Notes: generated by a model not told the origin, from the sequence alone. A DNA stretch of 64,000 bases from Mycolicibacterium wolinskyi (GCF_002101965.1 NZ_LQQA01000015.1:124001-188000), one strand, 5' to 3'. Numbered from the stretch's first letter, positions 30,644 through 41,340 are shown. A program made the numbers and translations.

Positions 30644-32041
30644 TTAGAGGACCACGACACCCTCGGCGACGCCGATGGCCCGCAGATCGCGGTACCAGCG
30701 CTCGACCGGGTGTTCCTTGGTGTAACCGTGACCGCCGAGGAGCTGCACGCCGTCCAGGCCGATCTGCATGCCCTTGTCCGTGCCGAACTTGCGGGCCAGC
30801 GCGGCCTCACGGGCGAACGGGAGGCCCTGCTCGGCGCGTGCGGCGCCGCGCCAGGTGATCAGCCGCAGGCCGTCGAGCTCGATGGCGATGTTGGCCGTCA
30901 TGAACGCCACCGACTGGCGGTGGGCGATGGGCTCGCCGAAAGCCTGGCGTTCCTTGATGTAGGGGATCACGTAGTCGAGCACCGCGTGCGAGGTGCCGAC
31001 CGCCAGCGCGGCCCAGCCCAGCCGTGACAGGGCGATGGCCTCGGAGTAGTCCTGATCGGACGCGCCGTCCTCGCCAAGCCGGGCGCTGAGCGGCACGGCC
31101 ACATTGTCGAGCTCGACCTGGCCGAGTGCGGCGGCCCGGATCCCCATGCTCGGATCGGCCTTGACGGTCAAGCCCGCAGACGAGGCCTCGACGATGAACA
31201 ACGCCGGCTTGCCGTTGAGTTGTGCTGCCACGATGAACAATTCGGCGTCGGCGGCGGCGGGCACCAGTGACTTGACGCCGGACAGCCGGTAGCCGCTCGG
31301 GGTTCGGACCGCGGTGGTCTTGAGTGCGGTGGGATCGAACAGGGCGTGCGGCTCGGCGATCGCCACGCAGGCTTGCGGGACGTTCTCGCCTGCGAACTCC
31401 TTGAGGTAGGTGGCCTGCTGATCGGCGCTGCCCCAGTGGGTCAGGGCGGACGCGACGCCGCCGGGTGCGAGGATCGGCAGCGCCAGCCCCATGTCGCCGT
31501 ATGCGAGCGCCTCGGCGACCAGGGCGTTCGTCACCGTGCTGCGGTGCTCGGCGATGCCGTCGAAGTCCTCGGGGACGTTGACGGCGGTGATGCCGAGCTC
31601 GGCGGCCTTGGCGATCAGATCCGCCGGGTAGGCCGCGGCGTCGTCGGCGTCGTGGGCGGCAGGCCGCAGGATCTCCTCGGCGAACTCGCTGACGGTCTCG
31701 ACGATCATCTTCTGGTCGTCGTCAGGCGTCAGATCGAACAGGTCGGCACTGCCCGCCTTGAGCCTGGTGGGCTCCTTGCCGAGCCCCTGGATCTTCTTGA
31801 ACTGCCGGGTCGACGCGCCCGCGACTGAAAATACCTGCTTCACACCGTATTTCAGGCCGCGGTTGAGCGGGTCGCGCAGTCCGTAGCGATCCAGGAACTC
31901 CTGGCCGACGATGGGGGTGATCAGCGCCAACCCGATGTCGGTCGCTGTCCGCTTGTGCTTTTGCAGGCCCACGGCGCTTTGCTGGCCGGAGCGGGTGGGA
32001 CGAGTTGCAGAGCCGTTCTTGGACGGCAGGGTGTTGGTCAT
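30644..32041 (-). CDS. fadE24: acyl-CoA dehydrogenase FadE24
   Basis: A 465-residue acyl-CoA dehydrogenase, first gene of the fadE24-fadE23 cluster. It shows an N-terminal extension of about 60 residues, then a helical domain (VSEFAEEILRPAAHDADDAA) and GGHGYTKEHPVERWYRDLRAIGVAEG near the C-terminus. The middle domain lacks the classical TEPxxGSD motif (it reads CVAIAEPHALFDPTALKTTA), which suggests a specialised partner subunit. The promoter carries a 30-bp palindrome. Counterpart of Rv3139. Confidence 0.9.
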   Translation of the reverse strand: MTNTLPSKNGSATRPTRSGQQSAVGLQKHKRTATDIGLALITPIVGQEFLDRYGLRDPLNRGLKYGVKQVFSVAGASTRQFKKIQGLGKEPTRLKAGSADLFDLTPDDDQKMIVETVSEFAEEILRPAAHDADDAAAYPADLIAKAAELGITAVNVPEDFDGIAEHRSTVTNALVAEALAYGDMGLALPILAPGGVASALTHWGSADQQATYLKEFAGENVPQACVAIAEPHALFDPTALKTTAVRTPSGYRLSGVKSLVPAAADAELFIVAAQLNGKPALFIVEASSAGLTVKADPSMGIRAAALGQVELDNVAVPLSARLGEDGASDQDYSEAIALSRLGWAALAVGTSHAVLDYVIPYIKERQAFGEPIAHRQSVAFMTANIAIELDGLRLITWRGAARAEQGLPFAREAALARKFGTDKGMQIGLDGVQLLGGHGYTKEHPVERWYRDLRAIGVAEGVVVL

Positions 32042-32076
32042 GTCAGCTGCCTCTGGTGGTAGTGGCGACGCTTCTG

Positions 32077-32106
32077 ACCGTATCTTACTCCGGAGTAAGA
32101 TACGGT
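32077..32106. promoter_or_regulatory. perfect 30-bp palindromic operator of fadE24
   Basis: Arms ACCGTATCTTACTCC and GGAGTAAGATACGGT (15 nt each, no spacer) form a perfect palindrome 36-65 nt upstream of the fadE24 start. On the minus strand TAAGAT inside it is a good -10 hexamer, so a bound dimeric regulator of TetR type would repress. The regulator is not encoded next to it. Confidence 0.75.
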
Positions 32107-32151
32107 GGCGCTGTTACCAACCTCACAACTACCGACTGACAACACGGTGAG

Positions 32152-32200
32152 ACTGCGCACGGGGTCGTGATCCCCGCCGAACCACAGCCCGGTGCGCAGT
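32152..32200 (-). terminator. possible hisN terminator hairpin
   Basis: Inverted repeat with 9-nt arms ACTGCGCAC / GTGCGCAGT (32152-32160, 32192-32200) lying 27 nt past the hisN stop. The loop is long (31 nt) and no U-tract follows, so termination is only a possibility. Confidence 0.35.
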
Positions 32201-32226
32201 TTGAACGCGAAAACCCGCGTCGGCCG

Positions 32227-33009
32227 TCAGTCGGCGGACAGCCTGTCCAGCACGGCGCCGTGCAGCAGACCGTTGGTGGCCAGCGCACTGCCGCCGTGCG
32301 GGCCCGCCTGGCCGTCCATGCTCGTGAACGTGCCGCCGGCCTCGCGGATCAGGATGTCGAGCGGCGCGATGTCCCACAGCTTCACCTCGGGTTCGCACGC
32401 GATATCGACCGCGCCCTCGGCCACCATGCAGTACGACCAGAAGTCGCCGTAGGCCCGAACCCGCCACACCGCGTCGGTCAGATCGACGAAGCGCTGCCGA
32501 CGGTCCTCCCACCCGGTCGTCAGGTCCGAGTACGACAGGCTCGCCGATTCCAGATCCTTGACGCCGGACACCGTCAGTTTGCGGGTCACGCCGCCGAACG
32601 AGCCGAACGCGCCCTCGCCCTGCCCGGCCCACCACCGGCGCGCCAGGGCAGGCGCGCTCACCACGCCGACCACGGGAACTCCGTCGGCGATGAGCGCGAT
32701 CAGCGTGCACCACACCGGGACCCCGCGCACGAAGTTCTTGGTGCCGTCGATCGGATCGATGACCCACTGCCGGCCGCTGAAAGTCGTTGTACCGCCGAAC
32801 TCTTCGCCGAACACCGCATCGTCGGGACGCGTCGCGGCCAACGCCTCGCGCAGCGCTTCCTCGGCGCCGCGATCGGCATCGGTGACCGGTGTGAGATCGG
32901 GTTTGGTCTCGACATGCAGATCCATCGCACCGAACCGGTCCATGGTGAGTGCGTCGGCCTGATCGGCCAGGGCCAGTGCCAATGTCATGTCATCTGCGAC
33001 GGTCGTCAT
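32227..33009 (-). CDS. hisN: histidinol-phosphate phosphatase, inositol-monophosphatase type
   Basis: A 260-residue phosphatase of the IMPase superfamily with metal-binding VFGEEFGG (Glu69-Glu70), [12 protein letters not shown] (Asp85, Asp88) and the distal KLWDIAPLD Asp. The M. tuberculosis counterpart Rv3137, also next to fadE24, is histidinol-phosphate phosphatase in histidine synthesis. The sequence alone fits the IMPase family; the specific substrate is by synteny. Divergent from the small membrane-protein gene, 23 nt apart. Confidence 0.85.
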   Translation of the reverse strand: MTTVADDMTLALALADQADALTMDRFGAMDLHVETKPDLTPVTDADRGAEEALREALAATRPDDAVFGEEFGGTTTFSGRQWVIDPIDGTKNFVRGVPVWCTLIALIADGVPVVGVVSAPALARRWWAGQGEGAFGSFGGVTRKLTVSGVKDLESASLSYSDLTTGWEDRRQRFVDLTDAVWRVRAYGDFWSYCMVAEGAVDIACEPEVKLWDIAPLDILIREAGGTFTSMDGQAGPHGGSALATNGLLHGAVLDRLSAD

Positions 33010-33032
33010 GGGAGCAGTCCTACCATGGCGGG

Positions 33033-33386
33033 GTGTGGGAATTCGGCATGCTCGTGTTGCTCGTCGGTGCGCTCGTGTTGCTGCTCGCGCCTCGGATCAT
33101 GCGGCGCCGCGGAATCGGCGGTGAACTGGCGAACGGCACCTTGCTGGTGACGGGGGTGAGCCCGCGGCCGGACGCGACGGGGGAGCAGTTCGTCACCATC
33201 ACCGGCGTCATCAACGGGCCGACCGTCCGAGAGCACGTCGTGTATCAGCAGATGGCGGTCGACGTGAACGAATGGCCCACGATGGGCTCACTCTTCCCGG
33301 TGGTGTACTCGCCGAAAAACCCCGACAAGTGGGCGTTCGCGCCGGCGGACCCGCCACCGGCACCACACGAACCGCCGCCCGTCTGA
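33033..33386 (+). CDS. small membrane-anchored protein of unknown function
   Basis: 117 residues from GTG at 33033, or 112 from ATG at 33048. An N-terminal helix [18 protein letters not shown] is followed by basic residues and a beta-rich domain ([34 protein letters not shown]) ending in a Pro-rich tail. It resembles mycobacterial small proteins with one membrane anchor and an exposed domain. I do not recognise a function. Confidence 0.7.
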   Translation: MWEFGMLVLLVGALVLLLAPRIMRRRGIGGELANGTLLVTGVSPRPDATGEQFVTITGVINGPTVREHVVYQQMAVDVNEWPTMGSLFPVVYSPKNPDKWAFAPADPPPAPHEPPPV

Positions 33387-33460
33387 CCGCGGAACTGCAT
33401 TCCCGGTCGTTACCGGCGCCGCGCAACAGCCGTGACGTCAGTGTGGGCGTTCAGCGGCGT

Positions 33461-34840
33461 TCAGCCGTGCCCGATCCGCAACAACTCCGCCACACTCGCG
33501 AGCTTCACGCGCGGCCGGCCCGTCGGCTCCCCGGCGGCCCGCTCGTGCGAATCGATGAGCTTCCAATGGTCGCCGGTGACGAGTTTGGGCTGACGTTCCA
33601 ACAGCCACGCGACGAGTTTCTCGTCGTGGTCGGGCCCGAAGTCGCGTAGCTCGCGGGAGTGCAGATCGTCGAGCAAGGTGTTGACGGTGTCCTGCGAGTC
33701 CTTCTTGTTGCTGCCGATCACGCCCGACGGACCGCGCTTGATCCAGCCGACCACGTACTCGTTGGCGCTGCCGTCGACACGGCCGTCGGTGTGGGGGATG
33801 GTGCCCGACCGTTCGTCGAACGGCAGGCCCGGAGTGGGCACACCGCGGTAGCCGACCGCACGGACCACCAACTGGACCGGCAACTCTTCGCGGTCGCCGG
33901 TGTCCTTGGCGACCACTCGTCCGTCGGCGTCGCGCACAAGTTCGTTGCGGCCCAACACGATCGATTCGACTCGCCCGTCACCCCGCAGTTCGATCGGCGA
34001 GGTGCGGAACCGGAACACGATGCGCCGCTTGGCGCCTCGCGGTTCTTGTTCGGCATAGCCCCGCAACACTTTGATGTTCTGTTTGACGGTCTTGCCCGCC
34101 GCTTCGAGGTCTTCGTCGGTGATGTCGGCGAAGTCGGCGGGGTCGAGGATGACGTCGACGTCGTCGAGCCCGTCGAGATCGTGCAGCTCACGCAACTCCA
34201 GCGTCGTGAACGTGGCCTGCAGGGGCCCACGACGCCCGACGACGACGACCTCCTCCATGCCCTGGGCGCCCAACGACTCCAGGGCGTGGTCGGCGATGTC
34301 GGTGTTGGCCAGCGCCTTCGGATCACTCACGAGGATGCGGGCCACGTCGAGGGCGACGTTGCCGTTGCCCACGACGACCGCGCGACCGCCCGACAAGTTC
34401 GGTGCCATCTCACCGAAATGCGGGTGGGCGTTGTACCAGCCGACGAAATCGACGGCCGCGACGCTGCCCGGCAAGTCCTCGCCCGGTATCTTCAGTGCGC
34501 GATCGGACTGTGCGCCCACCGCGTACACCACGGCGTCGTACTGCTCGGCCAGTTCGGCGGCCTGCACGTGCTCGCCGACGGCGATGTTGCCGAAGAAGCG
34601 GAACCGGGGATCGGCCGCCGTCTTCTCGAACTGGGCGCTGATCGACTTGATCTTGGGATGGTCGGGCGCGACCCCGGACCGCACCAGACCCCACGGGGTC
34701 GGCAGCATCTCAAGCATGTCGACGCGCACATCTCGGTCGGCGTCAGGGGATTCGGCAAACTTCAGCAGTGATGCGGCAGCAAAGAAACCCGAAGGTCCTG
34801 AGCCGACGATCGCCACGTGGTATGGGCGCATCTTGGGCAT
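33461..34840 (-). CDS. fprA: ferredoxin/flavodoxin-NADP+ reductase FprA
   Basis: A 459-residue adrenodoxin-reductase-type flavoprotein that passes electrons between NADPH and ferredoxins, serving cytochromes P450 among others. The FAD motif VGSGPSGFFAAASL is at residues 12-24; TPWGLVRSGVAPDHPKIK and VVVGNGNVALDVARIL (NADPH Rossmann) follow, with GWIKRGPSGVIGSNKKDSQ near the end. Counterpart of Rv3106, divergent from prfB as in M. tuberculosis. Confidence 0.94.
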   Translation of the reverse strand: MPKMRPYHVAIVGSGPSGFFAAASLLKFAESPDADRDVRVDMLEMLPTPWGLVRSGVAPDHPKIKSISAQFEKTAADPRFRFFGNIAVGEHVQAAELAEQYDAVVYAVGAQSDRALKIPGEDLPGSVAAVDFVGWYNAHPHFGEMAPNLSGGRAVVVGNGNVALDVARILVSDPKALANTDIADHALESLGAQGMEEVVVVGRRGPLQATFTTLELRELHDLDGLDDVDVILDPADFADITDEDLEAAGKTVKQNIKVLRGYAEQEPRGAKRRIVFRFRTSPIELRGDGRVESIVLGRNELVRDADGRVVAKDTGDREELPVQLVVRAVGYRGVPTPGLPFDERSGTIPHTDGRVDGSANEYVVGWIKRGPSGVIGSNKKDSQDTVNTLLDDLHSRELRDFGPDHDEKLVAWLLERQPKLVTGDHWKLIDSHERAAGEPTGRPRVKLASVAELLRIGHG

Positions 34841-34980
34841 GTAGTGCCTTACTCATCAACGACAATCGCTCGCCCTGCCACGCGCAAGGGGCCGTCGCGA
34901 CGCGGCAGGGCCGGGTACACCCCGATGCTAAACGCGGAGGCGTCGCCCTGCCGCCGGTCGGGAAGAACTGCCTCGACCGG

Positions 34981-34986
34981 TACCCT
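34981..34986 (+). promoter_or_regulatory. -10 element of a probably leaderless prfB transcript
   Basis: TACCCT ends 8 nt before the GTG start at 34995, so transcription would begin at or next to the start codon. No Shine-Dalgarno sequence is present. The fprA-prfB gap also holds an 8-nt-arm inverted repeat GCCCTGCC / GGCAGGGC (34872-34879, 34904-34911). Confidence 0.5.
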
Positions 34987-34994
34987 GAACCGTT

Positions 34995-36090
<1,096 letters not shown>

Positions 36091-36101
<11 letters not shown>

Positions 36102-37098
36102 TACTCTGGCCTCCGACTGGGCCGCCACCACGCTCGCCTTCCCCATGGCCGAACGCTGGCACGACTTCTGGCACGGCGAGATCGGCGCCTGGATCCTGAC
36201 CAAGGGTCTGCGGATCGCACTGCTGCTCATCGGTGCGTTGCTCGCCGCCCGCTTCATCAACTGGGCGGCGCAGCGGGTCGTGCGGCGCATCGACGCGGAG
36301 TATGAGGAAAGCGATCAGCTGGTGCGCTCGGAGAGCGCCAAGCACCGGCAAGCCCTCGCATCGGTGATCTCGTGGGTGTCGGTCGCGTTGTTGTTCGTCA
36401 TCGTGCTGGTCGAGGTGACCGACGTGCTGGCGGTGCCGATCGCCTCACTGGTCGCGCCCGCGGCGGTGCTCGGCGCCGCCCTCGGTTTCGGTGCGCAACG
36501 CATCGTCCAGGATCTGCTCGCCGGGTTCTTCATCATCACCGAGAAGCAGTACGGCTTCGGTGACCTGGTCAGGTTGACGATCGGGGCGGCCAACGAAGCC
36601 GAGGGCACCGTCGAGGACGTCACTCTGCGCGTCACCAAGCTGCGCTCGTCCGAAGGGGAGATGTACACCGTCCCCAACGGCCAGATCGTCAAGGCACTGA
36701 ACCTGTCCAAGGACTGGGCGCGGTCGGTCGTCGACATCCCGGTGCCGGTGGGCGCCGATCTCAACCTCGTCAACGACGTGCTCAACGAGGTCGCGGAGAA
36801 GGCCGCCGAGGACCGTGAGCTGTCGAAGCTGGTGTTGGACAAGCCGCAGCTGATGGGTGTCGAGAGCATCGGCGTCGACACCGTGAACCTGCGGATGGTC
36901 GCACGCACGCTGCCCGGCAAACAGTTCGAGGTGGGCAGGCGGCTGCGCGTGCGGGTCGTGCGGGCCCTGCGCCGGGCGGGCATCGTGACCGCGTCCGACG
37001 GTTCTGTCGCCGCCGCGGGCGACATCGTGCATCCGGTCGCCGTCGCCGAGGTGCAGAAAGCTGCACCACCGGCCGCGTCCGAGGAGCAGAAGAAGTGA
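36091..37098 (+). CDS. MscS-family small-conductance mechanosensitive channel
   Basis: 335 residues. One or two N-terminal membrane helices, then the pore region [38 protein letters not shown] with the Gly/Ala-packed TM3 typical of MscS, and the beta domain with [27 protein letters not shown]. It would release solutes on osmotic downshift. Counterpart of Rv3104c by position, overlapping prfB by 11 nt and the next gene by 4 nt. Confidence 0.87.
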
Positions 37099-37607
37099 AG
37101 TTCGACCTGAGTGCGGTCACCAACGGAGCCGCGCGCCTGTGGCGCAGCCGCCTCGGCAGGCTGCGGACGTCCACGCTCGTCCTGATCGTGGCGTTCGTCG
37201 CGCTGTCGTGGGTGCAGCAGAACTATGCGCCCAAGCCGGCGAGCACCGAGTCGCCCGCGACGCAGGTCGTTCCGCCCGGATTCGTGCCCGACCCGGATTA
37301 CACGTGGGTGCCGCGCACGAACGTCGCGCCGCCGCGCACCACCACGTCGACGACGACTCCGACGACGACACCGGAAACCACCACGACGACCGAGGAGACA
37401 CCCACCACGACGTCGCCGACGGAGACCACGAGCCCGACAAGCCCGACGACCACAACACCAGGGCCGCAGACCACGGTAGTCGACCCCGACGGACCCGGCC
37501 TGCTGCCGCCGATCACGCTGCCGGTTTTCCCTGGCCCCGCGCCGCAGACGCCCGCGGGCCAGCCGCAAATCGCCGACGAACCGGTGGCACCGGCAGCGCC
37601 GCGGTAG
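37095..37607 (+). CDS. membrane-anchored Thr/Pro-rich protein (Rv3103c-like)
   Basis: 170 residues: an N-terminal cytoplasmic segment, one helix LVLIVAFVALSWVQQNYAP, and an exposed low-complexity domain with about 45 residues of Thr/Pro/Glu repeats (TTPTTTPETTTTTEETPTTT) that looks like a wall-spanning or O-mannosylated linker. The GTG at 37095 overlaps the mscS-like stop. It keeps its place between mscS and ftsE as in M. tuberculosis. Function unknown; a role near the divisome is an inference. Confidence 0.75.
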   Translation: MKFDLSAVTNGAARLWRSRLGRLRTSTLVLIVAFVALSWVQQNYAPKPASTESPATQVVPPGFVPDPDYTWVPRTNVAPPRTTTSTTTPTTTPETTTTTEETPTTTSPTETTSPTSPTTTTPGPQTTVVDPDGPGLLPPITLPVFPGPAPQTPAGQPQIADEPVAPAAPR

Positions 37608-37652
37608 CTTGGCTCGCTCTATTAGTTCGCACCGCTACACTGGCGTGCCGTG

Positions 37653-38342
37653 ATGATCACCCTCGACCACGTGACGAAGCAGTACAAGTCTTCGGCGCGC
37701 CCAGCACTCGACGATGTCTCGTTGAAGATCGACAAGGGTGAGTTCGTCTTCCTCATCGGCCCGTCGGGGTCGGGCAAGTCGACGTTCATGCGGCTGCTGC
37801 TGGCGGCCGAGCATCCGACGGCCGGCGACATCCGGGTGTCGAAGTTCCACGTCAACAAGCTGCGCGACCGGCACATCCCGAGCCTGCGTCAGGTGATCGG
37901 GTGTGTGTTCCAGGACTTCCGGTTGCTGCAGCAGAAGACGGTGTTCGAGAACGTGGCGTTCGCCCTCGAGGTGATCGGCAAGCGTTCCGACGTCATCAAC
38001 CGGGTCGTGCCGGACGTGTTGGAGATGGTCGGCTTGTCCGGCAAGGCCAACCGCCTGCCCAGCGAGCTCTCCGGTGGTGAGCAGCAGCGTGTGGCGATCG
38101 CCCGGGCGTTCGTCAACCGCCCGCTCGTGCTGATCGCCGACGAGCCCACCGGCAACCTGGACCCCGAGACCAGCAAGGACATCATGGATCTGCTTGAGCG
38201 GATCAACCGCACCGGGACAACGGTGCTGATGGCCACCCACGACCATCACATCGTCGACTCCATGCGGCAGCGGGTCGTCGAACTCGAACTCGGCCGGCTG
38301 ATTCGTGATGAGCAGCGCGGTGTCTACGGAATGGATCGCTAA
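37653..38342 (+). CDS. ftsE: cell division ABC transporter-like ATPase FtsE
   Basis: Cytoplasmic ATPase that, with FtsX, activates peptidoglycan hydrolases at division. Walker A GPSGSGKS at 36-43, Q-loop Gln87, signature LSGGEQQ at 139-145, Walker B VLIADEP at 159-165 and switch His197 are all present; 229 residues. A GTG one codon upstream (37650) lies 8 nt after a -10-like TACACT (37636-37641) and may be the start of a leaderless message. The TAA abuts the ftsX GTG. Confidence 0.96.
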   Translation: MITLDHVTKQYKSSARPALDDVSLKIDKGEFVFLIGPSGSGKSTFMRLLLAAEHPTAGDIRVSKFHVNKLRDRHIPSLRQVIGCVFQDFRLLQQKTVFENVAFALEVIGKRSDVINRVVPDVLEMVGLSGKANRLPSELSGGEQQRVAIARAFVNRPLVLIADEPTGNLDPETSKDIMDLLERINRTGTTVLMATHDHHIVDSMRQRVVELELGRLIRDEQRGVYGMDR

Positions 38343-39236
38343 GTGCGCTTCGGCTTTCTCGTCAATGAAGTTCTGACCGGGCTTCGTCGCAACGTCACCA
38401 TGACGGTCGCGATGATCTTGACCACGGCGATCTCCATCGGCCTGTTCGGCGGTGGTCTGCTGGTGGTGCGGCTCGCCGACCAGTCGCGCGACATCTATCT
38501 GGACCGGGTCGAGAGTCAGGTGTTCCTGACCGACGACATCTCGGCCAACGACGCCACGTGCGACTCGGACGCGTGCAAGGCGCTGTACCGCGAGATCGAC
38601 GACCGTGACGACGTGAGGTCGCTGCGGTTCCTCAACCGCGAGCAGGCCTACGACGATGCGATCAAGAAGTTCCCGCAGTACAAGGACGTCGCAGGCAAGG
38701 ACGCGTTCCCGGCCTCGTTCATCGTCAAGCTGAATGACCCCGAGCAGCACGAGGCGTTCGACAAGGCGATGGTCGGGCAGCCCGGCGTGCTCAACGTGCT
38801 CAACCAGAAGGACCTGATCGACCGGTTGTTCGCGGTGCTCGACGGCCTCAGTAGCGCGGCGTTCGCCGTCGCGCTCGTGCAGGCGATCGGCGCGGTGCTG
38901 CTGATCGCCAACATGGTCCAAGTCGCGGCCTACACGCGCCGAACCGAGATCGGCATCATGCGGCTGGTCGGCGCGACCAGGTGGTACACCCAGCTACCGT
39001 TCCTCGTGGAGGCGATGCTCGCGGCCCTGATCGGTGTCGTCATCGCCGTCGTGGGATTGATCGTGGTGCGGGCGGTGTTCCTGGAGAAGGCGCTCGACCA
39101 GTTCTATCAAGCGAATCTGATCGCCAGAATCGACTACGCCGACATCCTCTATATCTCGCCGATACTGTTGTTCGTCGGCGTGGCAATGGCCGGTGTCACC
39201 GCGTATGTCACCCTGAGGCTTTACGTACGAAGGTAA
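38343..39236 (+). CDS. ftsX: cell division protein FtsX
   Basis: Membrane partner of FtsE, 297 residues. An N-terminal helix ([23 protein letters not shown]) precedes an extracellular domain with two Cys (CDSDAC), which in M. tuberculosis FtsX binds the hydrolase RipC. Three C-terminal helices follow, with the [20 protein letters not shown] coupling motif of FtsX/MacB permeases. GTG start immediately after the ftsE stop. Confidence 0.95.
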   Translation: MRFGFLVNEVLTGLRRNVTMTVAMILTTAISIGLFGGGLLVVRLADQSRDIYLDRVESQVFLTDDISANDATCDSDACKALYREIDDRDDVRSLRFLNREQAYDDAIKKFPQYKDVAGKDAFPASFIVKLNDPEQHEAFDKAMVGQPGVLNVLNQKDLIDRLFAVLDGLSSAAFAVALVQAIGAVLLIANMVQVAAYTRRTEIGIMRLVGATRWYTQLPFLVEAMLAALIGVVIAVVGLIVVRAVFLEKALDQFYQANLIARIDYADILYISPILLFVGVAMAGVTAYVTLRLYVRR

Positions 39237-39238
39237 TT

Positions 39239-39724
39239 GTGACCAAGAAGTCCAGCCCCGCCGGCAACAAACAGATTGTGGCAAGCAATCGCAAGGCGCG
39301 GCACAACTACACCATTCTCGACACCTACGAGGCCGGCATCGCCCTGATGGGCACCGAGGTGAAGAGCCTGCGCGAGGGCCAGGCATCGCTCGCCGACGCG
39401 TTCGCGACCGTCGACGACGGCGAGATCTGGCTGCGCAATGTCCACATCGCCGAGTATCACCACGGCACCTGGACCAACCACGCGCCGCGGCGCAACCGCA
39501 AACTCCTGCTGCACCGCAAACAGATCGACAACCTCATCGGCAAAATCCGCGACGGCAACCTCACCTTGGTGCCGCTGTCGATGTACTTCTCCGACGGCAA
39601 GGTCAAGGTCGAGCTCGCGCTGGCCCGCGGTAAACAAGCCCACGACAAACGCCACGACATGGCCAAACGCGACGCCGAACGGGAAGTGATCCGCGAACTC
39701 GGCCGCCGCGCGAAAGGGATGTAA
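39239..39724 (+). CDS. smpB: SsrA-binding protein SmpB
   Basis: Trans-translation partner that delivers tmRNA to stalled ribosomes, 161 residues. Conserved [36 protein letters not shown] and the C-terminal [17 protein letters not shown] tail that mimics codon-anticodon pairing. GTG start 2 nt after ftsX; the upstream open frame is out of register with ftsX and not used. The tmRNA gene follows 169 nt downstream. Confidence 0.96.
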   Translation: MTKKSSPAGNKQIVASNRKARHNYTILDTYEAGIALMGTEVKSLREGQASLADAFATVDDGEIWLRNVHIAEYHHGTWTNHAPRRNRKLLLHRKQIDNLIGKIRDGNLTLVPLSMYFSDGKVKVELALARGKQAHDKRHDMAKRDAEREVIRELGRRAKGM

Positions 39725-39739
39725 CCCCGCCACCCCGCA

Positions 39740-39816
39740 CCGCGAGCGACCGTGTCTGTACGCCGACACGCCGTCAATCCTCGGCATTTTGCGGTCACTC
39801 ACCGGCCGCGAGCGAC
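39740..39816. repeat. short dispersed-type repeat and hairpin after smpB
   Basis: The 11-mer CCGCGAGCGAC occurs twice (39740-39750 and 39806-39816). Next to the first copy is the hairpin CGTGTC-8nt-GACACG (39751-39770), which may end the smpB transcript. Similar GCGAG/GTGTCTG words occur in the other palindromic elements of the window. Confidence 0.4.
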
Positions 39817-39829
39817 ACGGAATAATCAC

Positions 39830-39860
39830 TTGGCATTCCCGGTTGAGACTGGCGTACCAT
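39830..39860 (+). promoter_or_regulatory. candidate ssrA promoter
   Basis: TTGGCA (39830-39835) and TACCAT (39855-39860) with a 19-nt spacer lie upstream of the tmRNA. Transcription would start near 39867, so that the primary RNA carries the hairpin CCTGCCG-AAAGT-CGGCAGG (39868-39886) before the mature 5' end. Confidence 0.4.
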
Positions 39861-39893
39861 TGATTGTCCTGCCGAAAGTCGGCAGGGATGCGA

Positions 39894-40261
39894 GGGGCTG
39901 ATCGGTTTCGACTTCGCGCATCGAATCAAGGGAAGCGTGCCGGTGCAGGCAAGAGACCACCGTAAGCGTCGTTGCAACCAATTAAGCGCCGATTCCAATC
40001 AGCGCGACTACGCCCTCGCTGCCTAAGCGACGGCTGGTCTGTCAGACCGGGAGCGCCCTCGGCCCGGACCCTGGCATCAGCTAGAGGGACCCACCCACGG
40101 GTTCGGTCGCGGAACCCGTGGGGACATCAAACAGCGACTGGGATCGTCATCTCGGCTTGTTCGCGTGACCGGGAGATCCGAGTAGAGGCATAGCGAACTG
40201 CGCACGGAGAAGCCTCGAGGACATGCCGTAGGACCCGGGTTCAATTCCCGGCAGCTCCACC
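39894..40261 (+). ncRNA. ssrA: transfer-messenger RNA (tmRNA)
   Basis: Ribosome-rescue RNA acting with SmpB. The acceptor stem GGGGCTG (39894-39900) pairs with CAGCTCC (40252-40258), and the T-arm GGTTCAATTCC lies just before the 3' end. The resume codon begins the tag frame at 39988: GCC GAT TCC ... TAA, encoding ADSNQRDYALAA with the stop at 40024-40026. The terminal CCA is not fully genome-encoded (ACCG follows the stem), so the ends are approximate by 1-3 nt. About 368 nt, normal for mycobacteria. Confidence 0.97.
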
Positions 40262-40270
40262 GAGAAGATG

Positions 40271-40306
40271 CAGGTCAGGGACACAGTCCCTGATCTGTTT
40301 TCTTTT
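40271..40306 (+). terminator. ssrA intrinsic terminator
   Basis: Stem CAGGTCAGGGA / TCCCTGATCTG (11 bp with one G-U) around the loop CACAG, followed by TTTTCTTTT-type U-rich tract (40298-40306). It starts 10 nt after the tmRNA 3' end and is one of the few canonical terminators in the window. Confidence 0.9.
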
Positions 40307-40389
40307 GTCCTCCCCGCCCGGTGCGGGGCAGGGCGAGACACCGCAAAGCATCCACAGCCATCGTTGCTGGAAACACGTTAGATTGAGAC

Positions 40390-41340
40390 GTGTTTTCTCG
40401 CCGCTTACACAGCCCCCGGTCGGGCAGTACGCGGTCAAGTGGTCGCTGGGTCGGGCTTGGCGCTACTGCACTTTTCGCCGCGGGCATGCTGCTCGTGGCA
40501 CCGAGCACGCCGCAGGCGTCTGCCGCCGACTGCGCCGACGCGGAGGTCATCTTCGCGCGCGGCACGGATGAGCCGCCGGGTCTCGGCCGTGTCGGCGCTG
40601 CCTTCGTCGATTCCCTGCGTAAGCAGACCGCCGGCATGGACATCGACACGTACGCGGTCGACTACAAGGCCGGCAAGCTGCAGCTGAGCGGTGGTGACGG
40701 CGCGAAAGACGCGATCTCCCACATCAAGTCCACGGTGTCGTCCTGCCCTGACACCAAGATCGTGTTGGGCGGCTACTCGCAGGGTGCGAGCGTGATCAAC
40801 ATCGTCGCCGGCAACCAACTGGGCGGCATCACGTGGGCCGATCCTCTTCCGGCCCAGTACGCGACCAACGTTGCGGCGGTCGCGACCTTCGGTGACGTGG
40901 CCACCCGCACGGGGGAATCGCTGGCGAGCCGAAGCACGCTGCTCAGCTCCAAGGCGATCGACCTGTGCAACCCCAATGACCCGATCTGCCACGCCGGTCC
41001 GGGCAACGAGTGGAGCGGACACACCGACGGGTACGTTCCCGTATACACCACCCAGGCAGCGGTTTTCGTTGCGGCCAAGTTGCTCGCCGGGTTCGGACAG
41101 ACGCTGCCCGGGTATGGGCCGGACCTCGGGTACGGCCCGGCGAGCCCCGCGTACGGACCGCCGACGGGATACGGCCCCGGGACGCCGGGGTACGACCCGA
41201 ACACGACGCTGCACGGCCCGCCGCCGGGGTACGTTCCGGAGACACCGGGATACGGCCTGCAGCCACCCGGGTCTGTCCCGTCGACAACCGCGCCTGCGAC
41301 GCCGTCTCCGGAAGTCGGATTGGTCTCCGCGGTTCGCTGA
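40390..41340 (+). CDS. cutinase-family serine esterase with Pro-Gly-Tyr-rich tail
   Basis: Secreted esterase/lipase, 316 residues. N-terminal Tat/Sec-type signal (basic region, then [21 protein letters not shown]). Catalytic GGYSQG (Ser130), Asp196 within the Cys loop LCNPNDPIC, and His210 in SGHTDGY. After about residue 232 there is an 80-residue tail of PGYGP/AYGP/GYVP repeats not found in simple cutinases. TAGATT (40379-40384) lies 6 nt before the GTG, suggesting a leaderless start. Confidence 0.88.
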   Translation: MFSRRLHSPRSGSTRSSGRWVGLGATALFAAGMLLVAPSTPQASAADCADAEVIFARGTDEPPGLGRVGAAFVDSLRKQTAGMDIDTYAVDYKAGKLQLSGGDGAKDAISHIKSTVSSCPDTKIVLGGYSQGASVINIVAGNQLGGITWADPLPAQYATNVAAVATFGDVATRTGESLASRSTLLSSKAIDLCNPNDPICHAGPGNEWSGHTDGYVPVYTTQAAVFVAAKLLAGFGQTLPGYGPDLGYGPASPAYGPPTGYGPGTPGYDPNTTLHGPPPGYVPETPGYGLQPPGSVPSTTAPATPSPEVGLVSAVR

